9,069 nt of DNA, from NCBI GenBank assembly GCA_038216025.1, contig JBBQQK010000043.1, positions 1-9,069 of the forward strand, read 5' to 3'. Origin of the DNA: JBBQQK01 sp038216025 (GTDB taxonomy: Bacteria > Patescibacteriota > UBA1384 > XYA2-FULL-43-10 > 1-14-0-10-43-13). The notes below the pieces were generated by a model, which had not been told where the DNA came from, did no database searches, and was given only the letters and a program-made list of their open reading frames with translations. Within the stretch, counting starts at the first letter, position 1. The number at the start of each line of letters is the position of its first letter. A program made the position numbers and the translations under genes. Positions 4,635 through 9,069 of this stretch are shown in pieces.

Positions 4635-4708
4635 GCGAGCGTAGTTCAGTGGTAGAACGCGACCTTCCCAAGGTTGAGGCGGGAGTTCGATTCTCCTCGC
4701 TCGCTCCA
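4635..4708 (+). tRNA. tRNA-Gly (anticodon CCC) with encoded CCA
   Basis: The acceptor GCGAGCG pairs perfectly with CGCTCGC. D-arm GTTC...GAAC, anticodon arm CGACC-TTCCCAA-GGTTG with CCC at 34-36, T-arm GGGAG-TTCGATT-CTCCT, discriminator T, and CCA at 4706-4708. One base separates it from the following tRNA, so both are surely processed from one precursor. Confidence 0.95.
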
Positions 4709-4709
4709 G

Positions 4710-4785
4710 GCCGATGTAGCTCAGCTGGTAGAGCAGCACTTTCGTAAAGTGAAGGTCGGCGGTTCAAATCCGCCCATCGGCTCCA
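4710..4785 (+). tRNA. tRNA-Thr (anticodon CGT) with encoded CCA
   Basis: Acceptor GCCGATG with CATCGGC, D-arm GCTC...GAGC, anticodon arm GCACT-TTCGTAA-AGTGA with CGT at 34-36 (the 27-43 pair is G/A), T-arm GGCGG-TTCAAAT-CCGCC, discriminator T, CCA at 4783-4785. A broken second copy follows at 4856-4974. Confidence 0.95.
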
Positions 4786-4831
4786 TCGTTCAACATGATA
4801 GTACAATATAAAAAACGATTAGCTTAGCTTG

Positions 4832-4851
4832 CCCCGCCTGAATAGGCGGGG
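4832..4851. repeat. Perfect hairpin CCCCGCCT-GAAT-AGGCGGGG
   Basis: An 8-bp GC-rich stem with loop GAAT sits 4 nt before the point where the second tRNA-Thr copy begins. No T run follows, so a terminator is unlikely; it resembles the short palindromes scattered in Patescibacteria intergenic DNA. Confidence 0.7.
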
Positions 4852-4855
4852 TGAA

Positions 4856-4974
4856 GTAGAGCAGCACTTTCGTAAAGTGAAGGTCGGCGGTTCTCCCGAC
4901 GTTTTACTATAGAATTATTCGGTAGTCGGGATTCTGATCTCTTGGGCACTGGGAAAATCCGCCCATCGGCTCCA
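4856..4974 (+). pseudogene. Broken second copy of tRNA-Thr, split in the T-loop
   Basis: Bases 4856-4893 repeat tRNA-Thr 4728-4765 exactly (38 nt: part of the D-arm, the anticodon arm with CGT, and the T-arm up to TTC). Bases 4955-4974 repeat 4766-4785 exactly (20 nt: the rest of the T-arm, 3' acceptor and CCA). Between them is a 61-nt insertion. The 5' acceptor strand and the start of the D-arm are missing, so this copy cannot be a functional tRNA even if the insertion were removed. The exactness of both halves suggests a recent duplication. Confidence 0.9.
4894..4954 (+). mobile_element. 61-nt insertion in the T-loop of the tRNA-Thr copy
   Basis: The insertion begins TCCCGAC (4894-4900), whose exact reverse complement GTCGGGA is at 4925-4931. 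It also ends in GGGA (4951-4954), matching its TCCC start as a short terminal inverted repeat. There is no reading frame and it is too short for a group I or II intron. A small palindromic insertion is the simplest reading. Confidence 0.5.
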
Positions 4975-4978
4975 GTTC

Positions 4979-5008
4979 AAGTTGCTTAAGTTGCTTATTT
5001 AAAGCAAC
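4979..5008. repeat. Tandem AAGTTGCTT plus inverted copy over the operon promoter
   Basis: AAGTTGCTT occurs twice in tandem (4979-4987, 4988-4996). An inverted partial copy, AAGCAAC (5002-5008), forms a 7-bp stem with 4990-4996. The array overlaps the -35 and spacer of the promoter at 4991-5019, a suitable place for a regulator site. Confidence 0.55.
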
Positions 5009-5019
5009 GGTTATACAAT
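4991..5019 (+). promoter_or_regulatory. Promoter of the glycosyltransferase operon, possibly leaderless
   Basis: TTGCTT (4991-4996), exactly 17 bp, then TACAAT (5014-5019). The start point would fall at about 5025-5027, which is the ATG of the first gene. No ribosome binding site is possible in so short a leader and none is seen. Confidence 0.5.
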
Positions 5020-5026
5020 TAAGAAA

Positions 5027-5359
5027 ATGAATATTTTTGCGACGGCTTATACAAAAATAAAAAGTACCTTTATCGAAGATAAATTTAATAAGATTTTATT
5101 GATCTCAACTTTTTTGTTCTCATTGATAATATGGCTTATTTGGAGGATATATTTGTCTTCTCCGCATGTTTACGCTTACAACGGTTTTGGCGTTTATCCG
5201 GTTCAATATTTAGCCGTTATTATAGTATTGAATCTTTTCATCGCTTATTCTTCCTATGAAGATGATAGAGAAATCGGTTACTTGCTTTTGTCGAGCAACC
5301 TATTTGTTTGCTCGTTAATATTTATTTTAGAAATTTTTTATTTAACACATCCAATATGA
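5027..5359 (+). CDS. Small three-helix membrane protein of unknown function
   Basis: This is a 110-residue hydrophobic protein with a short charged N-terminus and membrane segments at about 22-43, 60-76 and 84-106. A short acidic loop (YEDDREIG, 77-84) sits between the last two. No family is recognised. Its TGA overlaps the next ATG as ATGA (5356-5359), so the GT2 gene is probably translated by coupling to it. As first gene of a glycosyltransferase operon it may be a partner or accessory subunit of the GT2 membrane enzyme; this rests only on position. The ATG at 5027 has no Shine-Dalgarno, in keeping with the leaderless start suggested by the promoter. Confidence 0.75.
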   Translation: MNIFATAYTKIKSTFIEDKFNKILLISTFLFSLIIWLIWRIYLSSPHVYAYNGFGVYPVQYLAVIIVLNLFIAYSSYEDDREIGYLLLSSNLFVCSLIFILEIFYLTHPI

Positions 5360-6882
5360 AAAAAAAATGGAAATACCAAAGGCTTTTTGAAATACTGCCA
5401 GGATTGATAGTATGGTTTGTTTTACTGGTTCCGATTGCGTTGTCCATCTGGTCTCCGGTAACGCTTTCGATATACATGGTTTTTTTTCTGTGCTATTGGC
5501 TTGTTAAGATTTTCAGCATGTCATATCGCTTGATTATCGGTTACAGAAATTATAAATATGATATGAGATTAAACTGGGCAAAGCGCTTGGAAGATATGGC
5601 TCCTGTTAAAAATTATAAGGAGATTTATCATCTGGTGTTAGTTCCCACTCTCAAAGAAGACCTTAGTATTCTCGAGCACTCTGTTGAATCAGTCATTAAT
5701 TCCGATTACCCTTTGAAAGAAAATATAATATATGTTTTGGCAACTGAAGAAAGAGACCGAGAAAGGGCAGAGCAATATTCCAAAATTTTGACTAAAAATT
5801 ATAAGAACCGACTTGGTGATTATTTAGCTTTTATGCATCCCGATAATATTGCAGGGGAGGTAAAAGGCAAAGGCCCGAATATCTGCTTTGCGGCAAAAAA
5901 TATGGTCAGTTATTTTGAAAAGCGTAATATTCCTTTTGAAAATGTCATAGTTACCAATATGGATTCAGATAGTGTTATGGATAAAAAATACTTATCCTGC
6001 TTAACTTATAAATATCTGACAGACGACGACCCTGTCCATAAAAGTTTTCAACCTCTTCCGATGTATTTCAATAACATCTGGGATGTCCCGATGCCAATGC
6101 GGCTTATCGCTATGGGGTCTTCGTTTTGGCAATTGGTTGTGGCAACTCGTCCATCCCGCCTTCGCAACTTCTCTTCCCACGCCCAAAGCTTGGAAGCATT
6201 GGTACAAGTTGATTTTTGGTCTACAACTTCAATAGTTGAAGACGGCCATCAATTCTGGCGCACTTATTTTAAATTTAATGGCCGTCATGAAGTAATCCCG
6301 ATGTATACGCCTATTTATATGGATGCAGTCTTAGGTGATACAATAAAGGATACTTTGCACGAGCAATATCTCCAGAAAAAACGTTGGAGTTGGGGAGTGT
6401 CTGACATCCCTTACGTTATGGAACACACAATAGGGAATAAAAATATTCCCTTCGTTGATCGCTGGTGCAATGCTTTGATTCTTTGGGAATCGCACATATC
6501 GTGGTCAACCACGTCGCTGATTTTAGCTACCTCTTCTTGGCTTCCGCTCGCTTTAAATCCTGAATTTAGAAATACAGTTTTAGCTTTCAATTTTCCGATA
6601 GTATACAGTTGGCTAGTAACGATCGCTTGGATTGGGATGGTTACAACCCTAATTATCTCCACTTTGTTGGTCCCTCCTGCTAGTAAAGGAAAAAAGCCAA
6701 AATTACGAATTGTTCTAGACTGGATCTTGACCCCAATTATGATGCCGATATCCAACATCATATTTTCTTCGATTCCCGCTCTTGAATCACAAACTCGCTT
6801 AATGCTCGGAAAATATTTGGAAGTATTTAGGGTTACAAAAAAATCAACTAAAAGATCATTTATTACGGAGGGGAAGGAATGA
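5356..6882 (+). CDS. Membrane GT2 glycosyltransferase, processive (cellulose synthase-like) type
   Basis: The start chosen is the ATG at 5356, in the ATGA overlap with the previous gene, rather than an upstream in-frame ATG at 5308 inside it; this gives 508 residues. Two N-terminal membrane segments (about 13-54) precede a cytoplasmic GT-A domain starting at VLVPTLKED (94-102). Key motifs: NMDSDS (201-206) with the metal-binding DxD, VEDGHQFWR (294-302) with the ED base, and QKKRWSWG (340-347), the QxxRW of processive enzymes. About three C-terminal membrane segments follow (about 384-401, 411-437, 452-474). Such proteins transfer sugars from nucleotide donors onto a growing glycan or lipid and may move the chain across the membrane. 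The donor is unknown. The 3' end overlaps the next gene by ATGA. Confidence 0.85.
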   Translation: MKKKWKYQRLFEILPGLIVWFVLLVPIALSIWSPVTLSIYMVFFLCYWLVKIFSMSYRLIIGYRNYKYDMRLNWAKRLEDMAPVKNYKEIYHLVLVPTLKEDLSILEHSVESVINSDYPLKENIIYVLATEERDRERAEQYSKILTKNYKNRLGDYLAFMHPDNIAGEVKGKGPNICFAAKNMVSYFEKRNIPFENVIVTNMDSDSVMDKKYLSCLTYKYLTDDDPVHKSFQPLPMYFNNIWDVPMPMRLIAMGSSFWQLVVATRPSRLRNFSSHAQSLEALVQVDFWSTTSIVEDGHQFWRTYFKFNGRHEVIPMYTPIYMDAVLGDTIKDTLHEQYLQKKRWSWGVSDIPYVMEHTIGNKNIPFVDRWCNALILWESHISWSTTSLILATSSWLPLALNPEFRNTVLAFNFPIVYSWLVTIAWIGMVTTLIISTLLVPPASKGKKPKLRIVLDWILTPIMMPISNIIFSSIPALESQTRLMLGKYLEVFRVTKKSTKRSFITEGKE

Positions 6883-8732
6883 ATTTTATTTCTAAAATGT
6901 CAAAGTGGCCTGAGCTAAAAAAGATCACTTTCACCAAAATTGCAGCAGCATGTCTGCTTACTTTTATGTTTCTGATGGCTGTCGTGTCATCCAAAGGTAT
7001 CTTCGGAATGCCCGGGGACTCGGGGACTGTTGATGAAATTGCTCATATTCCTTCGGGATACTCCTATGTGAAGTACCAAGATTTTCGACTGAATCCAGAG
7101 CATCCTCCTCTAGCCAAGGCCTTAGCTGGTATTCCTTTGGCGCTGCAGAGTTCGATTAACGGCATCAAAGATGACTGGAGCTGGAGCGGCATCAATCAGT
7201 GGGAAGCTGGTTGGTACATGGTTTACGAGGCCGGAAACGATCCGGCAGATGTTCTTTTTTGGGCCAGAATTCCCATGATGCTTTTGATGTTGGTCCTTGG
7301 AATCTTTTTATTCAAATGGGCTAGTGAACTTTTTGGTAGAAAAATCGGTTTAATAGTTCTATTGCTATATGCTTTTTATCCTGATGTGATTGCTCATGGA
7401 CGGTTGGTAACAACGGATATCGCGGCCGCTTTGGGTTATGTTATTTCTATTTATTATTTTGATAAAGCATTACAGTATAGAACATGGAAATATATCATTT
7501 TTGCAGCGATTGCTTTTGGTATTGCTCAGCTTCTGAAGTTTTCTGCCTTTTTGCTATTTGGCGTTTTGCTTATCCTGGCTATTGTCAGGGCTGTTTTAGA
7601 TAGAGATAAAAAAGGCTTTTGGGTTGAGTTTTGGAGTAATTTTAAAATTTACTTTTGGGTTTGTTTTTTCTCTTTGATTTTGGTCTGGATCGCCTACATT
7701 CCATTTGTTTGGAACACTCCGATAGATATTGAGCACAAAGTGATTGACGTCAATTTAACGATGGACGCAAAGACTCAATTATTTAGAAACATTCTTCATG
7801 CTATGGAGGCAAATCCGTTTACCAGAGCTTTGGGTCATTATCTTTTGGGTATCATGTTGGTTTTTGCTAGAGTAGCAGGCGGAAACGCTACTTATGCGCT
7901 AGGCCACCTTTCCGACAAATCTATATCATGGTATTTCCCTTTTGCTTGGCTGGTAAAGACTCCGATCACAATAATCTTTTTGTTCTTAAGTTCTTTGGTT
8001 GCGATTGCATGGAATAAATTCTTTATTAAATCTAAAGAAAAGTTCTGGGTTATTGTTCTTTTTCTTACACCATGGCTAGTGTACTGGGGATTTACCATAA
8101 AAGGTTCGTTAAATATTGGCATAAGGCATTTAATGCCAACAATACCATTTGTTTTGCTTTCGATCGGGTTCCTGCTAAGAGAATTTCTAAGATCACGAAA
8201 AAATATTGCTTTAAGGTATTCGGTTGTTGCATTGCTTTGCCTTTATTTGGTCGGATCGACTCTTTCTAATTTTCCTAACTTTATTGCTTATTTCAATGAG
8301 GCAGTTCCGAGAGACGAAAGGCACAACTATCTGGTGGACTCGTCTTTGGATTGGGGACAAGATATGCTTCGTTTGAAAAAATATATAGATGACAAAGAAA
8401 TTAATTCGATAAAAGTTGATTATTTCGGCGGTTCCCAGCCTAGTTATTACATTCCACAGGCAAGAGAATGGCATAGCTCATACGGTCCAACAACAGGTTG
8501 GCTTGCAATATCGGCTACGTTTTATCAGTCCTCTAAGTTATATGGCGAAAAAGAAGGCAAATGGTCTTATGGTTGGCTGGATAATCTTAAGCCAGAAGCA
8601 ATCATTGGCGGATCGATTCTTGTTTTTAACATTAGTTCAGAAGATTTGGCGGAGCACCCACCGGTTTCACCCTATCCAATTAAGAAGATAGATTATATCG
8701 GCTCTATTAATAATGGAAAGGCGGGACTTTAA
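6879..8732 (+). CDS. GT39/ArnT-like membrane glycosyltransferase
   Basis: This 617-residue polytopic protein has a membrane helix at about 20-38, then an external loop with the family's acidic pair Asp52-Glu53 (GTVDEIAHIPSGYSY) and RLNPEHPPLAKAL. About ten further hydrophobic segments follow. After the last comes an extracytoplasmic tail with VDSSLDWGQDMLRLKKYI and GGSQPSYY, typical of bacterial GT39/PMT-superfamily proteins. Family members (PMT, ArnT) take a sugar from a polyprenyl-phosphate carrier and attach it to protein or lipid outside the cytoplasmic membrane. GGAGG lies 7 nt before the ATG, which overlaps the GT2 stop as ATGA. The next gene, probably a maker of polyprenyl-phosphate sugar, would supply the donor. 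Protein and lipid acceptors cannot be told apart here. Confidence 0.85.
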   Translation: MNFISKMSKWPELKKITFTKIAAACLLTFMFLMAVVSSKGIFGMPGDSGTVDEIAHIPSGYSYVKYQDFRLNPEHPPLAKALAGIPLALQSSINGIKDDWSWSGINQWEAGWYMVYEAGNDPADVLFWARIPMMLLMLVLGIFLFKWASELFGRKIGLIVLLLYAFYPDVIAHGRLVTTDIAAALGYVISIYYFDKALQYRTWKYIIFAAIAFGIAQLLKFSAFLLFGVLLILAIVRAVLDRDKKGFWVEFWSNFKIYFWVCFFSLILVWIAYIPFVWNTPIDIEHKVIDVNLTMDAKTQLFRNILHAMEANPFTRALGHYLLGIMLVFARVAGGNATYALGHLSDKSISWYFPFAWLVKTPITIIFLFLSSLVAIAWNKFFIKSKEKFWVIVLFLTPWLVYWGFTIKGSLNIGIRHLMPTIPFVLLSIGFLLREFLRSRKNIALRYSVVALLCLYLVGSTLSNFPNFIAYFNEAVPRDERHNYLVDSSLDWGQDMLRLKKYIDDKEINSIKVDYFGGSQPSYYIPQAREWHSSYGPTTGWLAISATFYQSSKLYGEKEGKWSYGWLDNLKPEAIIGGSILVFNISSEDLAEHPPVSPYPIKKIDYIGSINNGKAGL

Positions 8733-9069
8733 TGCCGGACGAAATTTATCTATCAATAATCATACCTGCCTATAAAGAAGAAAAAAGGCTTCAGAAAATT
8801 ATTGGAGCCATTAAAGCATATAAAAAAGAACATGATTTCAATTTGGAGGCGATAGTGGTGATCGATGGTCATGCTGATACGACTTGGGAAGTTGCAAAAG
8901 AAATTACTGCTGATCTCGAATATGTAAAAATCATTGATCGAAAAGAAAATAAAGGCAAAGGCTATTCTGTCAAAGAGGGAGTGCTGGCAGCTAGAGGTAA
9001 ATATATACTATTTACCGACGCTGACAATTCAACCCCCTTGCAACAAGTGGATAAATTGCTAAAACTTAC
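8732..9069 (+). CDS. GT2 glycosyltransferase, polyprenyl-phosphate sugar synthase-like (ALG5/DPM1 type), 3' end outside window
   Basis: The first 112 codons show a GT-A fold: YLSIIIPAYKEEKRL (6-20), IVVIDGHAD (41-49), ENKGKGYSVKEGVLAARGKY (70-89) and the metal-binding FTDADNSTP (92-100). GKG-x-x-V-K-x-G followed by DAD is the pattern of ALG5/DPM1-like enzymes, which move glucose or mannose from a nucleotide sugar to dolichyl or undecaprenyl phosphate on the cytoplasmic face. The usual DDGS-x-D-x-T is here IDGHADTT, an unusual variant. The start codon overlaps the previous stop as TAATG. The gene runs off the window, so any C-terminal membrane segments cannot be seen. Confidence 0.85.
   Translation, partial: MPDEIYLSIIIPAYKEEKRLQKIIGAIKAYKKEHDFNLEAIVVIDGHADTTWEVAKEITADLEYVKIIDRKENKGKGYSVKEGVLAARGKYILFTDADNSTPLQQVDKLLKL

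Noticed and set aside
4585..4806. Minus-strand 73-codon frame with SRWADLNRRPSLYES
   Set aside because: It is the antisense translation of tRNA-Gly and tRNA-Thr, a well-known spurious ORF pattern.
4856..4974. A functional tRNA-Thr with a group I intron
   Set aside because: The insertion is only 61 nt and the copy lacks the 5' acceptor strand and part of the D-arm.
1600..5000. CRISPR array
   Set aside because: The repeats found are tRNA fragments and palindromes with irregular spacing; there is no regular repeat-spacer unit and no cas gene.
6411..6761. Minus-strand 116-codon frame inside the GT2 gene
   Set aside because: It is antisense to a well-supported coding region with clear family motifs and has no support of its own.

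Overview
The window looks like part of a small, AT-rich bacterial genome, most likely Patescibacteria/CPR (Parcubacteria-like). This is inferred from AT-rich coding sequence, tightly overlapping genes, abundant short palindromes, a GIY-YIG gene next to a tRNA, and a run of membrane glycosyltransferases with ATGA/TAATG junctions. No ribosomal RNA or marker gene is present to prove it. All three intact tRNA genes carry an encoded CCA.

Layout. (1) 1-735, minus: the glutamine amidotransferase half of purF, cut off where its phosphoribosyltransferase half should begin. It abuts what may be the start of an insertion sequence with a frameshifted zinc-ribbon reading frame. (2) 923-1474, plus: a complete Nudix hydrolase of the IPP-isomerase/YfcD type. 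(3) 1611-2261, minus: a tRNA locus with its own promoter, two 5' remnants of tRNA-Asp, a GIY-YIG nuclease gene, the intact tRNA-Asp(GTC), and a 3' tRNA-Asp remnant. The nuclease gene begins just after one tRNA remnant and has its stop codon inside the intact tRNA. (4) 2269-4194, minus: a membrane-anchored subtilisin-like (S8) protease that breaks off before its catalytic serine and continues in frame into a complete PEP-CTERM protein gene. That gene has its own ribosome binding site, signal peptide, sorting tail and terminator, and is visibly GC-richer. This is either a recent transfer or an assembly join. (5) 4228-4974: a perfect 21-bp palindrome, a region with no convincing gene, a structured repeat, tRNA-Gly(CCC), tRNA-Thr(CGT), and a second, broken tRNA-Thr copy with a 61-nt insertion in its T-loop. 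(6) 4979-9069, plus: a four-gene operon made of a small three-helix membrane protein, a processive-type GT2 glycosyltransferase, a GT39/ArnT-like lipid-linked sugar transferase, and the start of an ALG5/DPM1-like GT2. The genes join by 4-, 4- and 1-base overlaps behind a promoter that places the transcript start at or within a base or two of the first ATG.

How the parts may work together. The operon fits a surface glycosylation route: the last gene would charge a polyprenyl phosphate with sugar, the GT39 enzyme would use it outside the membrane, and the GT2 enzyme would build or export a glycan. Substrates cannot be read from the sequence. The most unusual part is the tRNA material. Partial copies of tRNA-Asp and tRNA-Thr lie on both sides of the protease block, and each remnant is at or near a short palindrome, which suggests repeated rearrangement or small mobile palindromes at tRNA genes.
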